Source: CAYRLW01 sp964425215
GTDB lineage: Bacteria; Spirochaetota; Spirochaetia; Treponematales; Breznakiellaceae
NCBI GenBank assembly: GCA_964425215.1
Contig: CAYRLW010000004.1
Location: forward strand, 1 to 64,000
Direction of reading: 5' to 3'
Length of the DNA: 64,000 bases
The notes beneath the pieces are model-generated. The model was not told the DNA's origin. It worked only from the letters and a program-made list of their open reading frames with translations, and ran no database searches. Position numbers and translations under genes: made by a program. Below, piece by piece: positions 33,630 through 42,071 of the stretch. Numbering within the stretch: position 1 is the stretch's first letter; every line of letters begins with the position of its first letter.

Positions 33630-35663
33630 CTATTGGCCTGAATTTTTGCTAAATTGGTCCAGGGATCCGGAAGCTTGCTCCATCCTGTTAAGCGATCCCT
33701 CCATCATACCGTATTGGCGTTTTAAATCGCTTTCCTTGGACGCCAATTGCTTATCCAATGTGTCTATCCTTTTTTGAGTTTGACTGATGCTAGAATCGAT
33801 GGTCCCCGTTTTAAGGGCCACGATACCCCCAATTTCCACGTAGGGTTTGATCAACGCGTCCACGGAATAGGCAAACCCCGAATCGATTACCAAATCGCCG
33901 TTGGTATCGTTGCCAAATAATTGCCGAATGGCCGGCAACTTATTTTGGAGGGCCGTTTCCAGGGTCTTCTCGTCGATTTCTAAATAGCCCCGTAACCGGG
34001 ACGCGTCGTACCCCTGGCTGGAACCGGCTCTTCTGGCGTCGGTACTGACGCCGATCTGGGACAGCAAAATCATGTCCTTCCCCGCGTCGGTGGGGTAGGT
34101 CGCCGTGGCTATCCTCTGCAGGGCGGACTTAAATTGATTCAGCGTGGAATCCCCCTGCATGGTGCCCATAATTTTCCGCATGCTGTCCTGTTCATCCTTG
34201 GAAAGGTAGGTCAATTCCTGAATAATTTGATCGTCGTTGCGGGTTAGAACGTTGATTTGGGCGAGCAGGCGGTTGTAGTTTCCCACCACCGCGATAATCG
34301 CGTCCTTGGCGGCGCTCCGGTCCGGTTCTATCTTTACTTTTACAGGGCTCGGAGAAGAACCGTGGAGGGTCAGGGTAACTCCGGGAATAAGATCCCCAAT
34401 GGTATTGGAGGGCCGGCGAATTTTTATACCGTCCATGGAAAGGATAGCGTCCTGGGCTGTGGAAATGGGGTTCCGGGGTTGCAGTCCCCCCCGGGCCGTG
34501 GGGTCAAAGAACCGCATGTTTTTAAAGGACACGTCCCGGTACGTGTTTTTATTCACCAGGTCCACGGCGACGATATCCTTTCCGGGGGCCACGTCGGTCA
34601 GTTTGAATTGGTAGGTCTTGTAATCCGAAGAATCGGTCAGGGGAGAAAGGGTTTGGGAGGTCCCATCGGAAAAGGTCAGGGAAACCAGAGCAAGGTCGTT
34701 TACTACCGGGGGCTTGGGGGGGGGCGTATACGGCGGTATGGGTACCGACGAGGGGTCGTTTTCGATGGTAATTCCCCCGTAGGTAACGCTTCCCGCCGGA
34801 GGTATCGACGGTCCCGGGGGGGGGCCCGGGTCGATATTTTGGTCTCCCCCCCGGACCAGGGTCGAGGCGTCGAATTGAAACACCATTTCTCCCTGGCTAT
34901 GGACCGGGGGCGAAAGGGGTACCCGGGACGCCCCTCCGGCGGCCAGGTTGAGTACCCCGTCTTTGGCCGTTACCAAGCTGGGATTGACCGGACCCAGGGG
35001 GCTGGAGCCCAGGCCCGATTCCGCTGGAACCTCCCGGCGGCTGTCGTTGATCCGTTCGGCCATCCCCGTTTTTATGGCTAGACTTTCCGCGTCCTTGCTA
35101 AAGTTAAGCTTGTTTTGGTCCCCCGTGATAAGGGATTCGATAAGGAGGGACTTTTTCCCCTGTTCTACGGAAACGATATCCCCATGGAGCTTATCCTTCC
35201 CATACCGGTTCAGGACATCCACAAACTCCTTTAAGGAGCCTCCCCGAAAGGTAAATGAAAGGGTGTTGGATCCGATAGAAAAACCGTACTCCCCCGGATC
35301 GACCCGGAACGAATCTTCCAAGGGTTGGGAAAGGAACCGATCCGCCGCGGCCGCCTGGGTTACCGTAAAGGAACGTTCCTGCTCCGAGGCTTCCCGGGTA
35401 GCGCTGGCGGTTATGACCCCCTCGTCGGTTGAATGGGCTACCCGTTCGTTAAAGGGATTTTGGAAGGAATAGAGGACCCTGGCGCTATCCCGGAGGGCCG
35501 TCATCCGGCGGCCCATATCCTGCCAGGTCGTTTTTTGGGTTTTTAAGCCCTCCACGTCCTTTTCGGCCCGATCCCTGGGAATGCGCTCGACCTTCATCAG
35601 GTCGGCGATCATTTTATCCGTATCGTATTTGCTCTTTACACCGGGAATGTATATATCCGACAT
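33630..35663 (-). CDS. fliD: flagellar filament cap protein FliD (hook-associated protein 2)
   Basis: 677 residues. N-terminal SDIYIPGVKSKYDTDKMIAD and C-terminal helices (ISQTQKRIDTLDKQLASKES ... MEQASGSLDQFSKNSG) are the conserved ends that form the cap stalk; the centre is a variable domain with a proline-rich stretch near 300-320 (IPPYTPPPKPPV). FliD caps the growing filament and folds flagellin. It follows flaG by 24 nt. Confidence 0.94.
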   Translation of the reverse strand: MSDIYIPGVKSKYDTDKMIADLMKVERIPRDRAEKDVEGLKTQKTTWQDMGRRMTALRDSARVLYSFQNPFNERVAHSTDEGVITASATREASEQERSFTVTQAAAADRFLSQPLEDSFRVDPGEYGFSIGSNTLSFTFRGGSLKEFVDVLNRYGKDKLHGDIVSVEQGKKSLLIESLITGDQNKLNFSKDAESLAIKTGMAERINDSRREVPAESGLGSSPLGPVNPSLVTAKDGVLNLAAGGASRVPLSPPVHSQGEMVFQFDASTLVRGGDQNIDPGPPPGPSIPPAGSVTYGGITIENDPSSVPIPPYTPPPKPPVVNDLALVSLTFSDGTSQTLSPLTDSSDYKTYQFKLTDVAPGKDIVAVDLVNKNTYRDVSFKNMRFFDPTARGGLQPRNPISTAQDAILSMDGIKIRRPSNTIGDLIPGVTLTLHGSSPSPVKVKIEPDRSAAKDAIIAVVGNYNRLLAQINVLTRNDDQIIQELTYLSKDEQDSMRKIMGTMQGDSTLNQFKSALQRIATATYPTDAGKDMILLSQIGVSTDARRAGSSQGYDASRLRGYLEIDEKTLETALQNKLPAIRQLFGNDTNGDLVIDSGFAYSVDALIKPYVEIGGIVALKTGTIDSSISQTQKRIDTLDKQLASKESDLKRQYGMMEGSLNRMEQASGSLDQFSKNSGQ

Positions 35664-35687
35664 GGGTCCTATTGTTCCGCCGGGGCT

Positions 35688-36068
35688 TTACACTTTTTCG
35701 TCAAAAAGTAGCCCAATCATTTCTTTTATTCGCATATGCAAACGCTGTAATTCCTCGGGCGGAAGTTCCTTAATCACCTTATCGGTTTCCGGATCGATTA
35801 CCTTGACGATCACTTCCTTGGTTTGTTGATCGATCACGAATTTTAACTTTTTGCTAAACGCGAGGGTGATTTTTTCCAGTTCCGCTGCGGTTTTAGAAAG
35901 TTCCTGCGGAGTTTGTATACCCGGCAAGGTTGCCTGAACGGTTGAAATAACGACCCCTTGGTCGCTCATTTGAACGTTTATAGGGCTGTTACGTAAAGAA
36001 GTTCCACGATCTTGCGGGGGTTCCGTAGGCGTATATCCGTTCCCCAGAACGGCCACATTCATACCCAT
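35688..36068 (-). CDS. flaG: FlaG family flagellar protein
   Basis: 126 residues from ATG 36068, with GGGAGG upstream. The C-terminal FlaG domain is clear: LKFVIDQQTKEVIVKVIDPE and TDKVIKELPPEELQRLHMRI. FlaG proteins influence filament length and are usually next to fliD, as here. The gene begins 12 nt after a strong terminator that follows flaB, so its transcription depends on read-through or an unseen promoter. Confidence 0.9.
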   Translation of the reverse strand: MGMNVAVLGNGYTPTEPPQDRGTSLRNSPINVQMSDQGVVISTVQATLPGIQTPQELSKTAAELEKITLAFSKKLKFVIDQQTKEVIVKVIDPETDKVIKELPPEELQRLHMRIKEMIGLLFDEKV

Positions 36069-36080
36069 AGTTACCTCCCT

Positions 36081-36121
36081 AAAAAACAAGGACGGGAGAA
36101 GGGCGCGAACTTCCCCCGTCC
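36081..36121 (-). terminator. intrinsic terminator between flaB (36199-37053) and flaG
   Basis: Minus strand 12-bp stem GGACGGGGGAAG/CTTCTCCCGTCC (36121-36110 with 36101-36090), 8-nt loop, then TTGTTTTTT. It would cap most flagellin transcripts and let only a fraction reach flaG-fliD. Confidence 0.8.
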
Positions 36122-36198
36122 CAGATTCGAAAGACGACGTCCAGAGGTCTCTCGATACGTTTTATAAATAAAGTCCGATCATCCTGGAGTTCCGCGTC

Positions 36199-37053
36199 CT
36201 ATCCAAGCAACTGCATTACCGAGTTGGTGCTGGTATTAGCCTGCGCCAACATGGCGTTTCCAGCCTGGGCCAGAATTCTGTTCTTGGTATAGTCCACCAT
36301 CTCCGACGCCATGTCCACGTCCCGGATCCGGGATTCGGAAGCCTGAAGGTTTTCCGAGGCTACCGCGATACCCTTGGCGGCCATTTCAAACCGGTTTTGG
36401 TACGCGCCGAGGTCGGCCCGTTGTTTGGAAACCTGTTTTAACGCCGAGTCGAGGGTCCCGATGGCCTGGTTGGCCCCATCGGTGGATACTAGGGAAATCA
36501 TTCCCGAAGCTCCCTGCGCTTTTTCCAGCCCCAAAGCCTGAGCGGTCATCGTTCCGATGAATACCCGTTCGCTCTGGTCCATATTGGCGCCCACCTGGAA
36601 CTGCATTACCTTGTTAACGGTCGAATTACGGGCAAAAGCTCCCGTCAGAATGTTCATCCCGTTAAATTGGGCATGGCTGGCGATCCGATTAATTTCGTCC
36701 ACCAACTGGGAAACTTCGACCTGAATCTGCATCCGATCTTCGCTGGTATAAATACCGTTGGCCGATTGCACGGAAAGCTCCCGTACCCGGTGCAGAATGT
36801 CCTGGGTTTCCTGCAGATACCCCTCGGTGGTCTGGATAAAAGACACGCCGTTCTGAATATTCCGTTCCGCCTGGTTCAAACCCCGGATTTGGCTCCGCAT
36901 TTTCTCGGAAACCGCGAGGCCGGAAGCGTCGTCCGCCGCCTTGTTGATCCGTTGGCCGGAACTGAGGTGCTCGATGTTCTTTGCCACGTCGGCTTGGGTA
37001 ATTCCCAATTGACGGTTCGCGTACATGGCACTCATGTTGTGATTGATGATCAT
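36199..37053 (-). CDS. FlaB-type flagellin, second copy in the cluster
   Basis: 284 residues. N-terminal MIINHNMSAMYANRQLG and LSSGQRINKAADDASGLAVS, and C-terminal NRILAQAGNAMLAQANTSTN with SVMQLLG, are the conserved D0/D1 parts; there is almost no variable domain, as usual in spirochaete FlaB core proteins of the periplasmic flagella. CAAGGAGG forms the ribosome binding site and resembles the core of a CsrA site. About 260 nt of leader separate it from the other flaB upstream. Which FlaB number it is cannot be told. Confidence 0.95.
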   Translation of the reverse strand: MIINHNMSAMYANRQLGITQADVAKNIEHLSSGQRINKAADDASGLAVSEKMRSQIRGLNQAERNIQNGVSFIQTTEGYLQETQDILHRVRELSVQSANGIYTSEDRMQIQVEVSQLVDEINRIASHAQFNGMNILTGAFARNSTVNKVMQFQVGANMDQSERVFIGTMTAQALGLEKAQGASGMISLVSTDGANQAIGTLDSALKQVSKQRADLGAYQNRFEMAAKGIAVASENLQASESRIRDVDMASEMVDYTKNRILAQAGNAMLAQANTSTNSVMQLLG

Positions 37054-37262
37054 ATAACCCTCCTTGCGATGCTACCTACGGCTGTCCGTAGCCGATGGTC
37101 GTTCCGAACGATCGGTTAATCCGGCGGGGCGTTCGCGCCGATCCCGCCGGACGTACCGGGAGCGAAACGGAGCGGGCCTCGGGGGAACGGAAAAACCGTT
37201 TTTCCAAGACCTACTCCATGCCGCCGTTCGTATACCGCGAGGGTTTTTGTCAAAGAACCCGA

Positions 37263-37292
37263 GGGTCCGATTACAAAAATATAATCGAACCC
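37263..37292 (-). terminator. hairpin after the upstream flaB gene
   Basis: 11-bp stem with one G-T pair (arms 37263-37273 and 37282-37292) and 8-nt loop, 24 nt after the flaB stop. No T run follows on the minus strand, so it may be an mRNA-stabilising end rather than a terminator. Confidence 0.45.
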
Positions 37293-37315
37293 ACCGCAAC
37301 CTATACTGTACTACG

Positions 37316-38176
37316 CTACTGGAGAAGTTGCAAGACCGAATTGCTTTTCTGGTTCGCCTGGGCCAGCATGGCGGTTCCCGACTGGGAAAGGATACGGTCC
37401 CGGGTGTAGGAAACCATTTCTTTGGCCATGTCGGTGTCCCGGATTCGGGATTCGGCGGCCTGCAGGTTTTCCGCTCCCACGTCGATACCCCGGATGGCGT
37501 GTTCCAGCCGGTTCTGGTAGGCTCCTAGATCGGCCCGTTGCTTGTTAATCCGTTTAAGGGCTTCGTCCAAGGTGCCGATGGCCCGGTTCGCCGAATCGGG
37601 GTTGGCTAGGGATAGGATGTTTCCATCCCCCACGTTCCGTACCCCCAGGGCTTTGGCGGTCATGGTTCCGATGTAAATGCGTGTCCGTTGGTCCATGTTG
37701 GCTCCCAGGTGGATCCACATGGAAGCGGTAACCACGTTTTCGCCGCTGGTGCGGGCAAAACGGCCGGTGAGCATGTTCATTCCGTTGAACTGGGCGTGGC
37801 TGGCGATCCGGTCGATTTCGTCGACTAACTGGGACACCTCTACCTGGATTTGCATGCGGTCTTCGTCGGTGTAGATGCCATTGGAAGATTGGACCGCCAA
37901 TTCCCGAAGCCGCTGGACGATGTCCTGGCTTTCCTGGAGGTAGCCTTCGCTGGTCTGAATGAAGGAGATACCGTTGGAAGCGTTGGTGGAAGCCTGGTTT
38001 AGGCCCCGGATCTGGCTCCGCATTTTCTCGGAAACCGCGAGTCCCGACGCGTCGTCCCCGGCTTTGTTGATCCGGAAACCCGAGGAGAGTTTTTCCATCG
38101 ATTTGTCGAGGGATTGCTGGTTGACACCGAGGGTACGGTTAGCGTACATCGCGCTGAGATTGTGATTGATGATCAT
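37316..38176 (-). CDS. FlaB-type flagellin, first copy in the cluster
   Basis: 286 residues, clearly paralogous to the next gene (same MIINHNLSAMYANR start and LSSGFRINKAGDDASGLAVS block, C-terminus LQLLQ). Core filament protein of the periplasmic flagellum, exported without a cleaved signal. The leader of about 150 nt starts from a good sigma-28 promoter (38339-38366) and contains a hairpin with a near-consensus CsrA site plus a second GGA pair at the ribosome binding site, so both transcription and translation appear tied to flagellar assembly. Confidence 0.95.
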   Translation of the reverse strand: MIINHNLSAMYANRTLGVNQQSLDKSMEKLSSGFRINKAGDDASGLAVSEKMRSQIRGLNQASTNASNGISFIQTSEGYLQESQDIVQRLRELAVQSSNGIYTDEDRMQIQVEVSQLVDEIDRIASHAQFNGMNMLTGRFARTSGENVVTASMWIHLGANMDQRTRIYIGTMTAKALGVRNVGDGNILSLANPDSANRAIGTLDEALKRINKQRADLGAYQNRLEHAIRGIDVGAENLQAAESRIRDTDMAKEMVSYTRDRILSQSGTAMLAQANQKSNSVLQLLQ

Positions 38177-38179
38177 GTC

Positions 38180-38224
38180 ATCCTCCTTGATAGTTCCACT
38201 CCCGGAAGCATCCTTGTTTCCGGG
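38180..38224 (-). promoter_or_regulatory. double CsrA-binding site in the flaB leader
   Basis: On the mRNA (minus) strand a 7-bp stem CCCGGAA/TTCCGGG (38224-38218 with 38207-38201) displays loop ACAAGGATGC, which with the flanking stem bases matches 10 of 12 positions of the CsrA consensus RUACARGGAUGU with GGA in the loop. The second site, CAAGGAGGATG at the Shine-Dalgarno (about 38179-38189), is some 25 nt further on, a spacing known for dual CsrA sites. Confidence 0.6.
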
Positions 38225-38338
38225 GAGGCAAAAGCCTCGGAATAACGGTTAAGTTTTTTATGCTAGGTACCGATGTTCCTAGTAGGGACCTATCGCCGCG
38301 GACGATGGGTCGCCGTATAAAAAACCTAATCCTTTCTC

Positions 38339-38366
38339 TTATCGGTATACGAGTCCTTAAACTTGA
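38339..38366 (-). promoter_or_regulatory. sigma-28 promoter of flaB
   Basis: Minus strand TCAAGTTT (38366-38359), 12-nt spacer, ACCGATAA (38346-38339); 7 of 8 matches in each box to the flagellar sigma consensus. An A/T tract lies just upstream. Confidence 0.7.
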
Positions 38367-38570
38367 GCGTTTTTTTTAAAATTATTCCGAAACCATAGAC
38401 CCAGTATATTCAAACCGCTCCGCTCCTTCTGTTCTCCGTCCATGACTCCCGGGAGAAGCCCTGGGGGGCCGCGAAAAACCGGAGGCCCGGGGCCGAGGAG
38501 TTTCGCGGCGGGGGGCGCGTCGCCTGCTCGGTGTGCGCAGTCCTTGGTATGGCGCCCCCCGAATTGTGCG
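38367..38570. other. non-coding stretch between flaB promoter and rhaA end
   Basis: About 200 bases with no gene. It holds a long hairpin, CCGCGAAA (38469-38476) with TTTCGCGG (38501-38508) enclosing a second GC-rich palindrome, 62 nt after the rhaA stop. It lacks a T run on the rhaA strand, so a terminator role is only possible. The rest shows nothing I can name. Confidence 0.4.
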
Positions 38571-39848
38571 TTATCGGCGCTTGGAAAGCACCGTTTCTTC
38601 GTATTCCGCGACTTTTGCCAGCCAATCCGGGCCCACGGGCACGTGGGAACGGAGACAGAGCTGATCCCACACGGCCGCAAAGGGGAGGGTCTTCGCTTCT
38701 TCCATGAGGGCTAGGCGTTCGTGGTTTTTTCCTGCCCGTTCCGCCTCCACCAGGAGTTTGGTGGGTTCCAGGAGGGCTTCCAACAGGGCCTTGCGGATGG
38801 AGCGGCTCCCGATGGTCCACGCGGCGATGCGGTTGATGGAGGCGTCAAAATAATCCAGGGCTATGTGGACCCGGTCAAGGGCGTTCTGCCGTACCAGTTC
38901 CCGGCACAGGTCCCGGACTTCGTCGGAGTAGAGGGCCACGTGGTCCGAATCCCAGCGGACACCCCGGCTGATGTGGAGTAGGAGGCCGGGGACGTACAGC
39001 AGGAGGGCCGAGATTTTATCGGCGATGGTTTCGGTGGGGTGAAAGTGGCCCATATCGAGGCACAGTTTGATTTGATGCTTGATGGCGTAGCCCATGTAGA
39101 ACTCGTGGGAGCCCACCACGTAAGCTTCGCTTCCGATGCCGAATAGTTTGCTTTCTACGGTATCCACCAGGGTGCGGGGATCGTAGGTTTCGGAAAATAT
39201 TTCGTCCAAGGCCTCTTGGAGCCGGAGCCTGGGGGCTCTTCGATCGGCAACCAGGTCCTTGGACCCGTCGGGGATCCACAGGTTGTTCACCGCCGCCGTG
39301 CCTTGCTGGGCCCCCAGGGCGCTGGCGATGCGCCGGCTGGATTTGCCGTGGCGGATCCAAAAGTTCCGCACCGCTGGATCGGCGCTGGAGAGGGTGTACC
39401 CCGAGGCGGCCATGGGGTGGGAAAAAAACGAGGGGTTGTAGTCGAGGGGGATGTGTTTTTGTTTGGACCAGTCCATCCAGGTTTTAAAATGTTCCGGTTC
39501 CAGTTGGTCCCGGCTGACTTTTTTGCCCCCCGTTTCGGCGTAGAGGCTGTGGAGGTTGAACCGGGAGGTTCCGGGGATGAGAGAAAAGGCAAACTCCGCG
39601 TCCGAGCGGAGTTCCGCTCCGTTACGGGCCCGGCCGGGATAATTCCCGGTGGCCAAAATGCCGCCGCCGGAAAGTTCCGTGGCCCCCTCAAAGCCTACCA
39701 CATCGTCTCCCTGCCAGCAGTGCAGAGAAACGGGAATGGCAAGGGCCTGGTTTATGGCCGCTTCCGTGTCGACGCCCAGGGTAGCGTAGGCTTCCTGGGC
39801 GATGCCGTAGGCTTGGGCGATCTTTTGATCGTTCTGATAGGTTTTCAC
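38571..39848 (-). CDS. rhaA: L-rhamnose isomerase
   Basis: 425 residues, normal length. It converts L-rhamnose to L-rhamnulose. The N-terminus (ALAIPVSLHCWQGDDVVGFE) and the central KQIKLCLDMGHFHPTE-like stretch (KHQIKLCLDMGHFHPTETIA) with metal-binding Asp and His are characteristic of RhaA. The start is GTG 39848, with GGAGG 9 nt upstream. It lies downstream of the aldolase gene, separated by a strong hairpin, and belongs to the rhamnose cluster with rhaM and the transporter. Confidence 0.95.
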   Translation of the reverse strand: MKTYQNDQKIAQAYGIAQEAYATLGVDTEAAINQALAIPVSLHCWQGDDVVGFEGATELSGGGILATGNYPGRARNGAELRSDAEFAFSLIPGTSRFNLHSLYAETGGKKVSRDQLEPEHFKTWMDWSKQKHIPLDYNPSFFSHPMAASGYTLSSADPAVRNFWIRHGKSSRRIASALGAQQGTAAVNNLWIPDGSKDLVADRRAPRLRLQEALDEIFSETYDPRTLVDTVESKLFGIGSEAYVVGSHEFYMGYAIKHQIKLCLDMGHFHPTETIADKISALLLYVPGLLLHISRGVRWDSDHVALYSDEVRDLCRELVRQNALDRVHIALDYFDASINRIAAWTIGSRSIRKALLEALLEPTKLLVEAERAGKNHERLALMEEAKTLPFAAVWDQLCLRSHVPVGPDWLAKVAEYEETVLSKRR

Positions 39849-39897
39849 GGGTCGTATCCTCCTTATAGGATTGTGCTTAATGGGTTTTTCAAAGGAG

Positions 39898-39930
39898 GCT
39901 CTTTCAAAACTCGGGGAGTTTTGAAAGAGC
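39898..39930. repeat. intergenic palindrome of the GGCTCTTTCAAAAC family
   Basis: Perfect 14-bp stem (arms 39898-39911 and 39917-39930, core CTTTCAAAAC) with a 5-nt loop between the aldolase gene and rhaA. A close relative lies at 42416-42452. It may stop part of transcription or stabilise the upstream mRNA. Confidence 0.6.
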
Positions 39931-39949
39931 TACCATGGTTTTAGATTTT

Positions 39950-41089
39950 TCAGTTGCCCGCCGACACTTGGGATCGGTACCGTTCCACTTCCCAATTGTT
40001 GATAAAATCGATTTGATCGCTGGGCATAAACTGGGGTCCCCCAAAACTTTCGGTGTAACAGGCTACTTTGGCACAGTCCACAAAGAGTTCCACCGCCAGA
40101 CGGGCCGCCTTTTCGTTGCTTCCAACGCCAAAAATACCCAGGCCTTGAAGGGCCACGATTTTAGGGGGCCTGCCGGTCTTTTTTACGGCGCCAGCCCAGG
40201 CGGTCCGGATGGCCTGGTTTTGGTCTTCGCCCCCATGGATTTCCACAAAGAGAGGGTCGCTTCCGGCGTAGACGATATGGTCGGGGCTAAAGGCGGAAGA
40301 GACGGGATAGAAGGCTTCCCTGCTGGCGGTACGGGCCCCTATTTCCCGGTCCCGGTAAAAACGGACTGCGGGGTTGGGGGAGGTTTCCCCCGCCAGGCGG
40401 CGCAGTTCTTCGGCGATCTGCTCCGAATCGGCGTACCGTTCCTGGACCTCCGAAATATCAGGGCGGCGGCGAATTTCTTTTTTTATGGTATCCATAATCA
40501 TGTTGTACGTTTCGTCGATCCCTTGGACCGTGTCGGCGCCCACAAACACCCCGTGGTTTTGGAGGAATATGATCGGTTTGTCTACTCCGTATTTTTGTTT
40601 GTGCCGTTCTAGCGCCTCTTTAACTACCCGGGAAAGGATAAAGCCGGGGTTCGTGGCGGGTATCCACAGGACCTGGGGGCCAAAGAGCCGCTGGGCGGCC
40701 TGGGAACCCTGGCGGGAACAGGTGATGCCGTTGACCAGCGACGGGTGGGTGTGGACCACGTAGGTGGTGGGGAGCATATCGTGGAGGAGGGTTTCCACGC
40801 TGGGCCTCTTGTGTTCCTCCCCCTTTTGCCGGGCGGCCATCAGGTCCGCCAAGACGAGCCGTTCCCGTTCTTCCGCGTCCACGGGGTACTGTTTTCCCCA
40901 GATGGCGGATAGCCGTTTCCGGTCCATTTTGACAAACCCCTCGGCTTGGATATCCGCCAAGGAGGTTCCCGACCCTTTGATATAGAGGGTATCGGCGTCT
41001 TTGTAGGAGGTGTTACCCCCTCCGGCGATTACGTATTCTGGGTCCGCGCCGTAGCGGCGGGACAGGGTAACGATGGAATCTAAACTCAT
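39950..41089 (-). CDS. class II aldolase, probable rhamnulose-1-phosphate aldolase
   Basis: About 379 residues from ATG 41089 (MSLDSIVTLS); a longer frame runs to TTG 41134 but would leave almost no room for a divergent promoter. Class II aldolase features: GGGNTSYKDADTLYIKGSGT near the N-terminus, zinc-ligand motif HTHPSLVNG, and IFLQNHGVFV. It resembles the aldolase half of the two-domain rhamnose enzymes (aldolase plus dehydrogenase) found in other bacteria, but no dehydrogenase half follows. Expected reaction: rhamnulose 1-phosphate to dihydroxyacetone phosphate and lactaldehyde. No clear Shine-Dalgarno is present and a possible -10 (GATAAT) lies close to the start. Confidence 0.8.
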   Translation of the reverse strand: MSLDSIVTLSRRYGADPEYVIAGGGNTSYKDADTLYIKGSGTSLADIQAEGFVKMDRKRLSAIWGKQYPVDAEERERLVLADLMAARQKGEEHKRPSVETLLHDMLPTTYVVHTHPSLVNGITCSRQGSQAAQRLFGPQVLWIPATNPGFILSRVVKEALERHKQKYGVDKPIIFLQNHGVFVGADTVQGIDETYNMIMDTIKKEIRRRPDISEVQERYADSEQIAEELRRLAGETSPNPAVRFYRDREIGARTASREAFYPVSSAFSPDHIVYAGSDPLFVEIHGGEDQNQAIRTAWAGAVKKTGRPPKIVALQGLGIFGVGSNEKAARLAVELFVDCAKVACYTESFGGPQFMPSDQIDFINNWEVERYRSQVSAGN

Positions 41090-41091
41090 AG

Positions 41092-41105
41092 TAATGCTAG
41101 TATTA
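41092..41105. promoter_or_regulatory. palindrome between the aldolase gene and the AraC regulator
   Basis: TAATGCTAGTATTA is a near-perfect palindrome centred on CTAG in the only space between two divergent genes. It overlaps a possible -10 for the aldolase gene (minus strand GATAAT) and one for the regulator (TATTAT). A regulator operator is a guess. Confidence 0.3.
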
Positions 41106-41145
41106 TCCCCTTCTGGCCCTTCGTACATGGACAAAATCGATAAAA

Positions 41146-42033
41146 ATGATGGATTATTACGGTATGGAAGAAAGGGATTTTGCCACCTACCTAACCTATA
41201 GCGAAGAGGATGAAGCGTGGCAGTTGGTCTGCGTGGACGCGGGGTTCGCCAAGGTGCCCCCCCACAGTCCCTACCCGCCGACGGGGGGGGACCATCCGGA
41301 GGCGTACAGGGCCGTGGCGACGGGCCGTACCGTAAAAGAATACCAGCTGGTTTACATTACCCAGGGGAAGGGGCGTCTAAAGGCTTCTGGGATCGATGAC
41401 ATCGTCCTGGGAGAAGGTTCGGTGATCCTGGTGTTTCCCGGTTTGCGGCACGCCTACAGCCCCGATGTGGAAACCGGTTGGACCGAACGATGGGTAGGGT
41501 TTAAGGGGCCCTGGGCGGACAACGTCCGAAAATCGGGCCTGATTTCCCCACGGGTCCCCGTGTTTAACGCCGGGTTGGACCAAAGGCTTTTAGAACTGTT
41601 TGAGGAATTATTTGAGGAAGTTCGCCAACAGCGGCCCCGCTACCAAATGCGGAGCGCGGCGGTGATTATGCGGATCCTGGCCCAGGTGTTAGGAAAAGCG
41701 GAGGAGGGCGAGGGGGGGAGACAAGAGGATCTGTTGGTGCGCCGATCCAAATTTATTATGGCCGAACACGTTTACGGAAACGTTTCTATGGAGGCCATTG
41801 GGGAAACCTTGGGGATAACCCTTCCTCGGTTTTACGAGGTTTTTAAAGCCTACACCGGGTTGACCCCGTATCAATACTTTATCCAGCTAAAAATTAACAA
41901 GGCAAAGGAACTGCTCGCCTCGGACCGTTGCACGGTTAAGGAAGCGGCGTTTCGTCTGGGTTTTGAGGATCCCTTTTACTTTAGCCGTCTTTTTAAAAAG
42001 AAAACCGGCGTGGCTCCCTCGCGGTGGCGGTAG
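41146..42033 (+). CDS. AraC-family regulator, probably of rhamnose genes
   Basis: 295 residues. The N-terminal half is a cupin-like sugar-sensing domain (YQLVYITQGKGRLKASG); the C-terminal 100 residues contain two helix-turn-helix motifs with the AraC signature (VKEAAFRLGFEDPFYFSRLFKKKTG near 263-287). It is divergent from the aldolase gene and next to rhaM, so it probably activates the rhamnose genes when the sugar binds. ATG 41164 (MEERDF) is another possible start; neither has a clear ribosome binding site. Confidence 0.88.
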   Translation: MMDYYGMEERDFATYLTYSEEDEAWQLVCVDAGFAKVPPHSPYPPTGGDHPEAYRAVATGRTVKEYQLVYITQGKGRLKASGIDDIVLGEGSVILVFPGLRHAYSPDVETGWTERWVGFKGPWADNVRKSGLISPRVPVFNAGLDQRLLELFEELFEEVRQQRPRYQMRSAAVIMRILAQVLGKAEEGEGGRQEDLLVRRSKFIMAEHVYGNVSMEAIGETLGITLPRFYEVFKAYTGLTPYQYFIQLKINKAKELLASDRCTVKEAAFRLGFEDPFYFSRLFKKKTGVAPSRWR

Positions 42034-42071
42034 AACCGGCTACTGCCACTGCGAGGGGGCCGTAGGGTGTG

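Noticed and set aside
39216..39944. 242-codon frame opposite rhaA, and similar long frames opposite other genes
   Set aside because: Antisense shadows of clear genes in high-GC DNA; no family similarity.
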